From NCBI RefSeq assembly GCF_011493005.1, contig NZ_CP049159.1, forward strand, positions 1-64,000: 64,000 nt of DNA. The letters run 5' to 3'. The notes under the pieces are model-generated. The model saw nothing but the letters and a program-made list of their open reading frames with translations. It was not told where the DNA came from and searched no databases. Position numbers and translations under genes: made by a program. This DNA is from Caballeronia sp. SBC1 (lineage in GTDB: Bacteria; Pseudomonadota; Gammaproteobacteria; Burkholderiales; Burkholderiaceae). Shown here piece by piece: positions 46,566 through 55,283 of the stretch. Positions within the stretch are counted from its first letter, which is position 1. The number at the start of each line of letters is the position of its first letter.

Positions 46566-46594
46566 GCACCGAGCAACTGCTCGGTGCTTTTTTT
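46566..46594 (+). terminator. Rho-independent terminator
   Basis: GCACCGAGC pairs with GCTCGGTGC, with a very short loop, and is followed directly by seven T. It lies 300 bases after the HiPIP stop and is the clearest intrinsic terminator in the window. It separates the HiPIP transcript from the cytochrome genes. Confidence 0.85.
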
Positions 46595-46956
46595 GACCTT
46601 GGTCAAAACGCGGCGGCGGGTCGCTCCTATATTTGAGGGCATTTACGCAGGAGCGCCAGCAGGCTCTTCACGCTCGGTTCCCCACGTGCACCGACATGCA
46701 AGCCGGTGCACGTGGCTCATTAGGTACTTGCTGTGACAGGAAGTCACAGCGGCCCCGCTGTCTGACCAACGGTTCTTTCAGTTCGATGCATTGATTGGTC
46801 AGCACGCGGGTCGGCGATCTTGATAGTCAGCCTCATCACAGCCAAAAATATCCATCGATACGTAGAAATGCTAATTATAGATTAGTACAGAAAGCTGCTT
46901 CACTGTTGGCGAACAATTGCCGGTCGACGCGCAACAAGAACAACAAAGGGGACGCG
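46595..46956. promoter_or_regulatory. Upstream region of cytochrome genes with two palindromes
   Basis: A perfect 12-bp hairpin CCACGTGCACCG / CGGTGCACGTGG lies at 46682-46715 and a second palindrome GCTGTGAC-AGGAA-GTCACAGC at 46730-46750. Both are between the HiPIP terminator and the Cyc2-like gene. Either could be a regulator site or RNA hairpin. No gene is seen in this stretch. Confidence 0.5.
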
Positions 46957-48297
46957 ATGGTTACCCAGATGAAAAGCGTTGTCGCTGCGCTGCTGGCGCT
47001 GGTCTTAGGAACGGTGTTATTTTGTTCGGAGGCCCGTGCGCTTCCCGCATTTGCCCGCCAGACCGGACTCGCCTGTGTGGCGTGTCACGTGAGCTTCCCC
47101 GAACTGACACCGTTCGGCCGCTTCTTCAAGATGACCGGCTACACGCTGTCGAACAACAACACCATTCCGCTCGCGGCGATGGCGCAGGTGTCACAAACCA
47201 ACACCCGCTCGATCAACAGCACGTATTACGACTTTGCCCGCAATCAAGACATCGTACTTCAACAGGCGAGTGTGTTCTATGGCGGACGTATCGCAGGCCC
47301 CGTGGGTGCCTTTTCGCAATGGACTTACGACGGAGTCGCGCACCATAGCGGCATCGACAATACGGACATAAGGGCAGCTGGACATTTCACCCAGAACGAC
47401 ATCGACTTCATCTATGGGATGACGCTCAACAACAACCCCACCGTCTCGGACGTGTGGAACAGTACGCCCGCTTTCGGATTTCCCTACGCGTCCAGTAGCG
47501 TGTCACTTACGCCCATGGCAGGTACGATCATTGACGGCAGCCTGGCCCAGCAAGTAGCCGGCGCGACCGCCTACATGTTCTGGCAACGAAGTATCTATGC
47601 TGAGTTCGGCCTCTACCGTACGGCTGATCAGATGTTCTCATTCTTCCGTACAGGTCAGGACATAAATACACCTGGTGGTGTAGCACGCCTGAATGGCACT
47701 AATCCCTACTGGCGGCTCGCGTATAACGCGGAATGGGGTCCTCATTCGCTGATGGTGGGGACATATGGTCTGATCGCAAATAAATATCCGGACAACACCA
47801 TCCCTGTTTCACCTACAGACAAATTCACCGATTACGCGCTGGATGCGCAATATCAGTTCATCACGCTAACGCACGCCATCACTGCGCAGGCCACCTGGAT
47901 TCATGAAAAGCAGAACTGGAGCGCCAGTTACCCGAGCGGTGGAATCGGCGCAGGACCCACGCCGTCCAACCCAAATGATCACCTCGACACCTTCAAGGCC
48001 AAGGTGTCCTACTACTACCAACGCAAATATGGCAGCACGCTCGCGTTCTTCCAGACTACCGGCAACCCGGATCCGGGCTTGTACGGGCCCGTGCCAGTCA
48101 CGGGCAGCGCCAATGGTCTTCCGGACACCCGTGGCGTGATTCTCGAGTTTGACTACCTTCCGCTACCCCAGGTTAAGTTATCGGTGCAGTACAGTTGGTT
48201 CCTCAAGTTCAACGGTGCGCGCTTCAACTATGACGGCAGCGGGCGAAATGCCAGCGACAACAACACGTTGTATCTGCTCGGATGGTTCGTATTCTGA
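46957..48297 (+). CDS. Cyc2-like outer-membrane monohaem cytochrome-porin
   Basis: From ATG 46957 (AAAGGGGA upstream) this is a 446-residue protein. A signal peptide (about 1-28) is followed at once by ARQTGLACVACHVSFPELTP with a CxxCH haem site (C40, C43, H44) and GRFFKMTGYTL. The remaining 380 residues are rich in alternating hydrophobic and aromatic strands and end in Phe, like a beta-barrel. This order - single haem then porin - is the design of Cyc2, the outer-membrane iron oxidase. Other donors are possible. A dihaem cytochrome gene follows after 54 bases. Confidence 0.72.
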   Translation: MVTQMKSVVAALLALVLGTVLFCSEARALPAFARQTGLACVACHVSFPELTPFGRFFKMTGYTLSNNNTIPLAAMAQVSQTNTRSINSTYYDFARNQDIVLQQASVFYGGRIAGPVGAFSQWTYDGVAHHSGIDNTDIRAAGHFTQNDIDFIYGMTLNNNPTVSDVWNSTPAFGFPYASSSVSLTPMAGTIIDGSLAQQVAGATAYMFWQRSIYAEFGLYRTADQMFSFFRTGQDINTPGGVARLNGTNPYWRLAYNAEWGPHSLMVGTYGLIANKYPDNTIPVSPTDKFTDYALDAQYQFITLTHAITAQATWIHEKQNWSASYPSGGIGAGPTPSNPNDHLDTFKAKVSYYYQRKYGSTLAFFQTTGNPDPGLYGPVPVTGSANGLPDTRGVILEFDYLPLPQVKLSVQYSWFLKFNGARFNYDGSGRNASDNNTLYLLGWFVF

Positions 48298-48351
48298 CGC
48301 ACTGGCTCGGCAACCAGCATGTTCAACCCGCACAGCCTGACGAGAGCCCGC

Positions 48352-48972
48352 ATGAAAAAATTGCCTACCTCACGGATACCGCTGGCTGCACTGCTTGTGG
48401 TATCTGCGCTGCTCTTGAGACCCGTCTCCGCGTGGGCCGAGGATGGCGCCCGCGTGGCCGCACAATTGTGTGCTGCGTGTCACGGCGTGCATGGTCACAG
48501 CGAGTCGCCGATGTTTCCGCGGCTGAATGCCCAGACACCGGAATACCTTATCGCCCAACTCAAGGGGTTCCGCGAACATGCCCGCGGCGAGACGGACGCG
48601 CGCTCATACATGTGGGCCATTGCATCTCAACTGGACGACTCAACCATCCAGTCGCTGGCCGAATATTTCTCTCACCAGGAGGCGATTCCAGGCGCAGCGG
48701 GCGATGCCGCCTTACTGGCAAACGGCCAGGAAATCTTCGAGCATGGCGTGCCGGACAAGGGGGTGCCGGCCTGCGCTTCATGCCATGGTCCGCAAGCCCA
48801 GGGTGCTGGCACGTTCCCGCGCCTCGCAGGGCAGCACCAGGAGTATTTGTTGCGTCAGATCGAGGTATTCAAGAACGGCACGCGCGCCAACGCACCGGTG
48901 ATGAGCGCCGTCGCGCATACGTTGAGCGCCGACCAGGCCAAGGCGGTTGCAGCCTATCTGCAATCCAGATAA
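48352..48972 (+). CDS. Dihaem cytochrome c4-type protein
   Basis: The 206-residue protein has a signal peptide (about 1-29, ending AWA-ED) and two cytochrome c domains with CAACH and CASCH haem motifs, each followed by FPRL and YLIAQL/YLLRQI helices typical of cytochrome c4. Methionine ligands are likely in MWAIA and MSAVA. It would pass electrons from the outer-membrane cytochrome to an oxidase. ATG 48352 is chosen over an upstream ATG at 48319, which lacks a signal-like start. Confidence 0.9.
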   Translation: MKKLPTSRIPLAALLVVSALLLRPVSAWAEDGARVAAQLCAACHGVHGHSESPMFPRLNAQTPEYLIAQLKGFREHARGETDARSYMWAIASQLDDSTIQSLAEYFSHQEAIPGAAGDAALLANGQEIFEHGVPDKGVPACASCHGPQAQGAGTFPRLAGQHQEYLLRQIEVFKNGTRANAPVMSAVAHTLSADQAKAVAAYLQSR

Positions 48973-49099
48973 ACGACTCGCAATTTATCCGGTGGGCGGG
49001 CGTTGACCCCAAGAACCGCCATGTCCGTGCACCGTGGATCTCCATCAATGCGGTGGCGTCCATGCTAGTTCTTTTGTGGTATGGACACCCGGACGAGAT

Positions 49100-49342
49100 C
49101 AGGCGAAGGGCTCCGGTGCAAATAGACGCCATCAACCGAAGCGTGAACGCGAGTCGCGCATGCGTGGCTTCCGGGTTCCTGAACGCATGCAGGCTTTTCT
49201 GTCGAGCTTCGGACCGATATAGCAGCACTTCGCGCTCGAGCGACATTTACTGCTCGCCTCACTCTATCGCAAACAGCCCACCGCACGTTTTGCCACGTTG
49301 CACCGCTTCACTGAGCTTACCCAAGATCCGTCCGCTTTCTGA
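49100..49342 (+). pseudogene. IS6-family transposase C-terminal remnant
   Basis: The plus strand encodes ANRRHQPKRERESRMRGFRV and PERMQAFLSSFGPI, then a stop, then QHFALERHLLLASLYRKQPT and RFATLHRFTEL. This is the end of an IS6-type transposase with one in-frame stop. The fragment is related to the remnant at 26458-26712. Confidence 0.78.
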
Positions 49343-49788
49343 GAAAATTCGCGCCCTCTACGCTATGGCGTCGCTGACACCTCAACTTGACACCTCGGTT
49401 GCGCTCGCGATTATTGAGTCAATATGTCGCTTCGCAAGGTGCAATTCGACCTTACCGAATTGCACTTCAAAGGCAATACTGCGCCTGCAATTTGGAAAGC
49501 GGTCCTCTCGGCTCAATAAGCCATCCCATCAAAAACAAACTTCATCGGCCATTTCCGCTATTTGCACCAGAATCGCGGCATGCGCGTAAGGGGTTCGGCA
49601 CATGCGACAAAATGCGCATCGACAGACCGACAAAAAAATCTACTATAAATACATGTTTTCGGAAAGACACAGTGTTGACTGGCTCGCCACTGTCAGGGAT
49701 TCGCAACGCGCCGACCAACCGCCGTACGCTGAAGGGATGGCAGCGAAACAACTGTTCTTTGGAGTTCACTACCTGCGAGGAGATGAAA

Positions 49789-49983
49789 ATGCTCAGCCCA
49801 CATGAATTCGCAACCCTGATGCTCGTCAGGGACGCGCAGAATCAAGCCGACCTGAACCGTGGCGATCTGGATGCCCTGCTTGAGCACCAGTTCGTTTCCT
49901 TCGAAGAACTGATCTCTGGCGGCTGGCACCTACACCTGACCGTCCGCGGACAGTCAATCCTCAAAGCGGTGACTCGGAACTGA
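49789..49983 (+). CDS. Small hypothetical protein
   Basis: This 64-residue frame starts MLSPHEFATLMLVRDAQNQA and has GAGGAGATG just before its ATG at 49789. The composition looks coding, with a helix-rich N-terminus. Similar short proteins beginning MLxPHEFATLMLV occur in Burkholderia-type genomes, but I know of no function. Confidence 0.65.
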   Translation: MLSPHEFATLMLVRDAQNQADLNRGDLDALLEHQFVSFEELISGGWHLHLTVRGQSILKAVTRN

Positions 49984-50924
49984 AGATCGACCGGAACTAC
50001 GATTCCGGAATTGAAGCTTCGCGGGGCAAGGTTCTTGGCTGTTCCATTGTATTCAATAATTAGTCATGCAAATCAGTGATATTTTCACGACACTCTTAAA
50101 ATTTGGCATCCTGACAGACACCGCATGTCCCAATCATCGACGAAGAGGCCGTGATGCTGACCCCTCGCGAAGATAGAAATCGTCTAGCAGCTCGACTTCA
50201 ATACACTAAATTCGAAAACCATCCGGATACTAAGCGCCTCCCGGATGAAAAGTTCGGGAATGCGCTGTTGACCTATTTCATTGCGGGTGTCTACAGTTCT
50301 CCTTTGTTCGCATCTTGCGAAACGCCTCCGTTGCCACCGAACCGGCCGAACTCATGAACCAGCAACATTGCATGTTCTGCCGTACGACTGACGCGCCTTT
50401 TCTTGCTCCATCGTCCAAGCGGATCGTAGCCCTCTCCCGGAACGTACCGGATGATCGAGCTGGAAATACGTCGAGGCAGCGCAGGCGACATGGGACGCAG
50501 CTCCCTGTAGATCGCGATGGGCAGCTCTCATCTGAAGACGCCCGCCGATCCAGTGGGTACAAGTCAATGAGCCGGCGGACGATGCCGACTTGCACCGTAC
50601 ACCGACATGGAGAGTCTGATGCGTATCACCGTTCATCCCGCCGACACGGTCGACCGCGTTGACCCCAGCGCCAACGCGATCCACGGGCTCGGCACAGAGT
50701 CGCGCAAATGGTCGCGCGAAGGTAACGGGGACTGGACCTGCCCAAATGGGGGTCGTTGCAGCGCGACTCTGCGGGCCCGCTGATCTGCGGACCGGCCTAT
50801 ACGCCGGCGCTGTGCCTCCTCGACGGACCCGACCTCGATGGATTCGCCGCTCCTATTTTCACCGTAGCCCGATCAAGTGTCTTATTATGGCTCATGCAAC
50901 CTAGGGTCGGCGACAGGTGATGCC
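49984..50924. other. Long stretch with only weak ORFs
   Basis: About 940 bases without a recognisable gene. Two weak candidates are a plus-strand frame at 50154-50357 (start MLTPREDRNRLAAR) and a 54-residue frame at 50620-50784 (start MRITVHPADTVDRVD, preceded by GAGAG). An AT-rich part near 50040-50110 could hold a promoter. Nothing can be assigned. Confidence 0.3.
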
Positions 50925-51368
50925 ATGGACAAAACCAACCATGTAGCGCGCGATTTCACGCGGCAGGCCATCGAGCTCTTTTATCATGCGCATACTGTCC
51001 AAGACGTTGAGCTACTTAGGACCGTTGTAACGCCTGATTGGGAATACGTTCCCCCTTCCTTCGGATCGAACGTGGGGCCTGACCAAATGGTTCCCGTGTT
51101 CGCGGATTTAACTTTGGCGCTGCCGGACATCAAAATTACCGTCTTGGATGTTTTGGTCCACGGAAACATGGTTGGCGTGCGTGCGCGAGTCAGCGGAACC
51201 CAGTCAGGGCCGCTGAAGGGCATCCCACCAACATCCAAACCAATCGAGTTTGCGATCCACTCGTTCCACGAGTTCCGCGATGGTCGCATCGCCAAAACGT
51301 GGCATCTCGAAGACTGGCTAAGTGTGTTCCATCAGCTCGGTGAGCTGCCACCCAGCCTAAAAAAGTAA
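50925..51368 (+). CDS. SnoaL-like / ester cyclase-family protein
   Basis: The 147-residue protein fits the NTF2-like SnoaL fold: TRQAIELFYHAHTVQDVELL, TPDWEYVPPSFG, MVGVRARVSGTQSG and the C-terminal HEFRDGRIAKTWHLEDWLS. Such proteins are small cyclases or isomerases, often of unknown substrate. Start ATG 50925 was preferred over 50877. Confidence 0.78.
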   Translation: MDKTNHVARDFTRQAIELFYHAHTVQDVELLRTVVTPDWEYVPPSFGSNVGPDQMVPVFADLTLALPDIKITVLDVLVHGNMVGVRARVSGTQSGPLKGIPPTSKPIEFAIHSFHEFRDGRIAKTWHLEDWLSVFHQLGELPPSLKK

Positions 51369-51506
51369 CGCGGAGCGCATAAATCAGTTTAGTCGCAGTA
51401 AGGATTTTTCGAGCGGGACGACTGCGACAGGACGCGCCCGCCTCGTTTCAACAGCCACAATATATTGTGGGCGGCGAGCGGCAAATTCCTTCTTGTGTCA
51501 GAACCA

Positions 51507-51755
51507 TCACTCGCCCCTTTTCTCGGGCCAGTCTAACGGGCGCTCACCTATCGCCCACTCGCTCGGAGGGTCGCCGTCCGCTGTGTTTTGATACAACCGG
51601 CTACCGCAGACTGTGCAGCACCAGTTGCTACTGACCTTCGTCGTGTGGCTAGGAGGAGCACCGAACGCACTGAAGCCCGAAGCCGCGAGGTCGCCGTGCG
51701 GCGGCGCAGTTGATGGCTTTCCAGCCAATTCCCGACAAGCATTGCAAGGTTGCAT
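51507..51755 (-). CDS. Small putative zinc-ribbon protein
   Basis: This 82-residue frame starts MQPCNACREL behind GGAGAC and contains two CxxC knuckles (CNAC and CTVC) about 40 residues apart, suggesting a zinc ribbon. The rest is not recognised. It overlaps a longer frame on the same strand. Confidence 0.5.
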   Translation of the reverse strand: MQPCNACRELAGKPSTAPPHGDLAASGFSAFGAPPSHTTKVSSNWCCTVCGSRLYQNTADGDPPSEWAIGERPLDWPEKRGE

Positions 51756-52071
51756 AACTGTCTCCAACGAATCTTTTCGAGGGATCGTGGCCGTCTCGCG
51801 AAGTCCAGTTCTCGTCGATCGCCCACTTGTGGGCGAACTCGATTGCGTCGGCCTCACGCTCGAACTGGCCCGTGGCGGCGGAGGAGCATTCGATTCGCTG
51901 GTCGGCGCGCTCAGATTCTCTTGAATAATCTTCGCGTGAGCGAAGTAAGCGCCGAGCGAAAAATCTGCCACGCCACGCCTCAACAGGATGTCGCTGGAGC
52001 TTTGTCACATTCCCGGAGCGGTCGCCGAAGATCGTGTGATGAAGAATTCTAAACCGCTGTATCACGGTCAT
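51756..52071 (-). CDS. Hypothetical protein (uncertain)
   Basis: A minus-strand frame from ATG 52071 (GGAAGCG upstream) reads MTVIQRFRILHHTIFG and later READAIEFAHKWAIDENW, the latter looking like the C-terminal helix of small soluble proteins. The open frame continues to 51649, overlapping the zinc-ribbon gene, so its true end is unclear and a frameshift is possible. Confidence 0.3.
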
Positions 52072-52094
52072 CGCTTCCCAGGCGCAGTTATCAG

Positions 52095-52291
52095 TGGCGC
52101 GGTGCGCTGGTATTCCGGTTTCAGTTGAGCTTTCGCGACATCGAAGAGGTGCTGTTCGAGCGCGGGATCGTCGTGAGCTATGAAACGGTCCGCTGATGGT
52201 GTGACAAATTCGGCGCCGGCTTCGCACACCAAGTGAAAGCGGCCCGTCGCAAGACTGGCACCACATGGCATCTTGATGAGGTGTTCCATTG
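52095..52291 (+). pseudogene. IS6-family transposase N-terminal remnant
   Basis: The plus strand reads RFQLSFRDIEEVLFERGIVV, SYETVR, a TGA stop, then WCDKFGAGFAHQVKAARRKT and GTTWHLDEVF. This is the N-terminal part of an IS6-type transposase including the first catalytic Asp (LDEV). It carries an in-frame stop and ends soon after. Confidence 0.85.
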
Positions 52292-52386
52292 ACTCACTTC
52301 ACAATTCCTGTTGTCATTATCTTTCCAAGCCACGAAATTATCCACCTTATACGAGACAGGTGTTGCGGTTCACATTTGATAGCGCC

Positions 52387-52689
52387 CTATGAAAAATTGG
52401 GCAACGGCTGTGAGTCGACTTTCGTAGCTATGGCTCCTTTAAGGCCATCTTTGCTATTGGATTGAATCCAATCATGTGTGTCCGTTAGGCACGCAGACCA
52501 GCGGCTTCCAGTCCGCACGTTCCAGCAACCAATCTCATGGCCAGCTAAATAAATCGAGCCTCGCGCAACGATATCTTTGTCACTAGATACGAGGTTGTCG
52601 GCACATCCATTCAACAGTTCGATATCGGACGTGATCTTATTCGTCGAAACGCGTTTCATGGAAAGTGTGTCCATACGATGTGAGCGCAT
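52387..52689 (-). CDS. Hypothetical protein
   Basis: This 100-residue frame (MRSHRMDTLSMKRVSTNK start) has a plausible coding composition with several Trp and Cys residues (GHEIGCWNVRTGSRWSACL). No family is recognised; starts at 52674 or 52659 are also possible. It lies near a cold-shock-like gene in the same direction. Confidence 0.4.
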   Translation of the reverse strand: MRSHRMDTLSMKRVSTNKITSDIELLNGCADNLVSSDKDIVARGSIYLAGHEIGCWNVRTGSRWSACLTDTHDWIQSNSKDGLKGAIATKVDSQPLPNFS

Positions 52690-52753
52690 TGATTCGGTCG
52701 CTCACCTTTACTAAGATAGCCGACATCGGTAGCACACCGACGCGGCGGGTCGC

Positions 52754-52957
52754 TTATCGAATCTGAACAGTCACCGCTTGACTACCTTTCGGCCCCTGCT
52801 CGATTTCGAACGCTACTCGCTGGTTCTCTCGCAGCACTGCAAACAGGTTGCCACTCGCTTCCGAACGACATACGAATAAACACTCGCTGCCATTGTCCGG
52901 CTCGACGAAACCATATCCTCTCCTCTCGTCGTACCACTTTACCGTACCGGTAAGCAT
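52754..52957 (-). CDS. Cold-shock-domain protein (divergent)
   Basis: The 67-residue protein has the cold-shock fold: MLTGTVKWYDERRGYGFVEP with the RNP1-like motif GYGFVEP and an RNP2-like LFVCRS in place of VFVHxS. It should bind single-stranded RNA or DNA, though two aromatic positions differ from CspA. About 220 bases upstream hold no gene and may include a long leader. Confidence 0.82.
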   Translation of the reverse strand: MLTGTVKWYDERRGYGFVEPDNGSECLFVCRSEASGNLFAVLRENQRVAFEIEQGPKGSQAVTVQIR

Positions 52958-53175
52958 AAGTTTCCCAATTGTCCAATCCGCGGGCTGCGCTCGCAGGTTT
53001 GCAAGTCCGAGGCCATTTCAGCCCAACAGTCTTCGACCATAAGATTAAAAACGTTCTTCGGGTCACAATTTCAGTTTAGGTATGCTATAAAGTTTCGCGT
53101 TGACGCACGTCAAGATTTAGCTCCGCTGGGTTTTCGGTTCGCACCTTGAACAAGCAGGAGTGATACGCCCGACAC

Positions 53176-53348
53176 GGGGTAGTCGCCCTCTTCGTGCAGG
53201 TTCTGGCGGTTAGTGTCTAAAAACGCCTATTTCTCAGAGGCTTGGTGAATGCGTGTTTCGAGGAAATGTTGCAGCACAGGAAATGTCTTCTGGACGGGGC
53301 TCTGCGGGCGATGACCACCAGAAACTGCACGAAAAGGATGATTACCCT
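53176..53348. mobile_element. 173-bp inverted-repeat miniature element, copy 2
   Basis: The element has the same length, orientation and interior as copy 1 at 44829-45001. Its left end starts GGGGTAGTCGCCCTCTTCGT and its right end, read inward, AGGGTAATCATCCTTTTCGT. It lies immediately downstream of the second kfrA-like gene. Confidence 0.7.
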
Positions 53349-53387
53349 GCATCGTGCTTCGTCCGCGCGGAATCCATCCCAGTAAAA

Positions 53388-54377
53388 TCACACCTTGCGT
53401 GTCCGCGGTGATTTGACAGCCGGCCCACTGCTTGTGCGCGAGCCGGCCGTCCGCTTCGCCGTCGGCATCTTCTGCTTGGCAGCGGCATGCGTCAGCGACA
53501 ACGCCAGTTGGTCTCGCTGCTCACGCGCCAGCGTCGCTTCATCAATATAACGCGTGTTGGCGGTGCGCAGCGCGTCAAGCTTGCCCTCCAACACGCCGAG
53601 CTGCTGACGCAGATCACCAACTTGTCCCTGCAGCTTCTGCACCTCCTCCCGATGCCGGCTGACGCCCTGCTCCGCTTTACGGGTAACCGTATCAAGGTCC
53701 TTCTGCAAGCGTGCGGCCGCTTGCCGCTCGCGGTCGATTTCCAGCAGCGCCCGGGTCTCGGCGGCTTTGAGCCGCTCCTGAGCTAGCTTGCCGTCGGAAC
53801 GTATCTTGTCCAGTTCAGAAGCGAAGTCCTGCCGGGCGGTTTCGAGCGCCCGCTGCAGTTTCTGCTCGCCTTCGCGCGCGAGTTCTACCTGCTCTTGCAG
53901 CGTCGACACCGCAGCGACGGAGATGGCCAGCGTCTGGTCCAGTTCGATGATGCGGGCCTGCGCGCCCTCCAGCGCGGCGGCACTGCCCGTCAGTTCCTGA
54001 CGTAACTGGTCGCGTTCGGCCTCTGCCCTCGCCTGCCCGGCCTGCGCCTCCGCGACGGATCGTTGCGCCTCGAGCTGCGCGGCGGCCAGTTGGTCTTGCG
54101 CCATATCGACCGCTCGCGTCCAGAGCGCGGCCGCCAGTTCGCCCGTCGCGGACTGCAGCTCCACCGGCAGGTCGGGATGCTCGATACGCACCCGGCTCTT
54201 GTCACGCAGGGTGGCCCAGAAGCGCGTCAGCGCCTCGGCCGGCGCGTTCATGCTGCCCTTCTTCACCAGTTGATAGAGCCGGTTGGCGGTCGGCGTGATG
54301 CCATGCCGGAAAAACGTAAGCGGTCCATTTCTGACGTCTATCAACTGTAGAAGAGAGCGAGGAGCATAGGTGTCCAC
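53388..54377 (-). CDS. KfrA-like DNA-binding coiled-coil protein, 5' end replaced by IS66
   Basis: The protein shows the KfrA_N DNA-binding domain (GITPTANRLYQLVKKGSMNA, then PAEALTRFWATLRDKSR) and a long coiled coil of about 200 residues, ending in a basic tail (KSPRTRKV). KfrA proteins act with plasmid partition. The first 21 or so residues of the open frame (to about 54316) come from the adjoining IS66 end, so the native start is lost. It is the better preserved of two paralogues in the window. Confidence 0.82.
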   Translation of the reverse strand: MDTYAPRSLLQLIDVRNGPLTFFRHGITPTANRLYQLVKKGSMNAPAEALTRFWATLRDKSRVRIEHPDLPVELQSATGELAAALWTRAVDMAQDQLAAAQLEAQRSVAEAQAGQARAEAERDQLRQELTGSAAALEGAQARIIELDQTLAISVAAVSTLQEQVELAREGEQKLQRALETARQDFASELDKIRSDGKLAQERLKAAETRALLEIDRERQAAARLQKDLDTVTRKAEQGVSRHREEVQKLQGQVGDLRQQLGVLEGKLDALRTANTRYIDEATLAREQRDQLALSLTHAAAKQKMPTAKRTAGSRTSSGPAVKSPRTRKV

Positions 54378-54396
54378 CTATTGGAGGTGGACACCT

Positions 54397-54924
54397 ATGC
54401 CGGGCAAAGACTCAGAGTTAAGAGTAGTTCGACGCAGCCGCGATGGACGTCGCCGCTACGACGCAAAAGCCAAGCTTGCGCTCGTTGAGGCCGCGCTGCG
54501 TCCCGGACCGGGCATGTCGGTTGCCCGACTGGCGCAAGAGCACGGAATCAACGCGAACCTGCTGCGCAAGTGGATCGCGAAGCACCTGATAGATCGAGAG
54601 AAAGGCATCTCATCGGTATCGCACGATGACGACGCGGCCGAACCTAGTCGACCTTCGGCGGTGGTGATCGACGGCGTACTCATCGACATGCCGAATTCGC
54701 ATATGCGCACCCCGTCTGTGGAATTGTCACCTGCATTCGTGCCCGTCGTTTCTGCTGCGCCGACGCGGCCACGCACCCCTGCGTCACCGTCGATGACGCT
54801 CGCCCTACATGTGCGCCTGTCGAACGGTGTCGAGTTCGACCTCGGAGAGGCGAGTGTCGACGAACTGACGACCGTTGTCCAGATGCTGGGGAGGCTGCCG
54901 TGTTCCGGTTCGACGAAAACCTAA
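54397..54924 (+). CDS. tnpA: IS66-family accessory protein TnpA
   Basis: From ATG 54397 this is a 175-residue protein with an N-terminal helix-turn-helix (MSVARLAQEHGINANLLRKW) and a C-terminal domain VRLSNGVEFDLGEASVDELT usual in IS66 TnpA. It overlaps tnpB by 25 bases. Confidence 0.88.
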   Translation: MPGKDSELRVVRRSRDGRRRYDAKAKLALVEAALRPGPGMSVARLAQEHGINANLLRKWIAKHLIDREKGISSVSHDDDAAEPSRPSAVVIDGVLIDMPNSHMRTPSVELSPAFVPVVSAAPTRPRTPASPSMTLALHVRLSNGVEFDLGEASVDELTTVVQMLGRLPCSGSTKT

Positions 54925-55253
54925 AGGTCTATGTACACCGTGATGCCGTCGACTTTCGCTATGGCATGAACAGCCTGTCAATTCTTGTCGAGCAGTCCAT
55001 GCGTCTGAATCCGATGGATTCATCACTCTACGTGTTCGGCAACAAGCGACGCGATCGGATCAAAATTCTCGCCTGGGATGGCAATGGATTTTGGCTTATG
55101 CTGAAACGATTAGAATCAGACTATTTCGCGTGGCCTGACAACGAGGCCAAGATTGTGACGCTTTCCCTTGCGCAGTTGCATTGGCTCCTTGAGGGCATCA
55201 ACATTGCCGCAGTCCAACGACATCCGAAGCGAAATTATGCACGCGTGAGCTGA
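54900..55253 (+). CDS. tnpB: IS66-family accessory protein TnpB
   Basis: The 117-residue protein matches IS66 Orf2/TnpB: VYVHRDAVDFRYGMNSLSIL, LYVFGNKRRDRIKILAWDG, GFWLMLKRLE. It is complete. Confidence 0.93.
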   Translation: MFRFDENLKVYVHRDAVDFRYGMNSLSILVEQSMRLNPMDSSLYVFGNKRRDRIKILAWDGNGFWLMLKRLESDYFAWPDNEAKIVTLSLAQLHWLLEGINIAAVQRHPKRNYARVS

Positions 55254-55283
55254 ACACGTCCTTAGCATTGCTGTCTAAGCAGT

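Noticed and set aside
48282..49589. 435-residue plus-strand ORF overlapping the cytochrome c4 gene
   Set aside because: It runs out of frame through a gene with two haem motifs and a signal peptide, then through an IS6 remnant.
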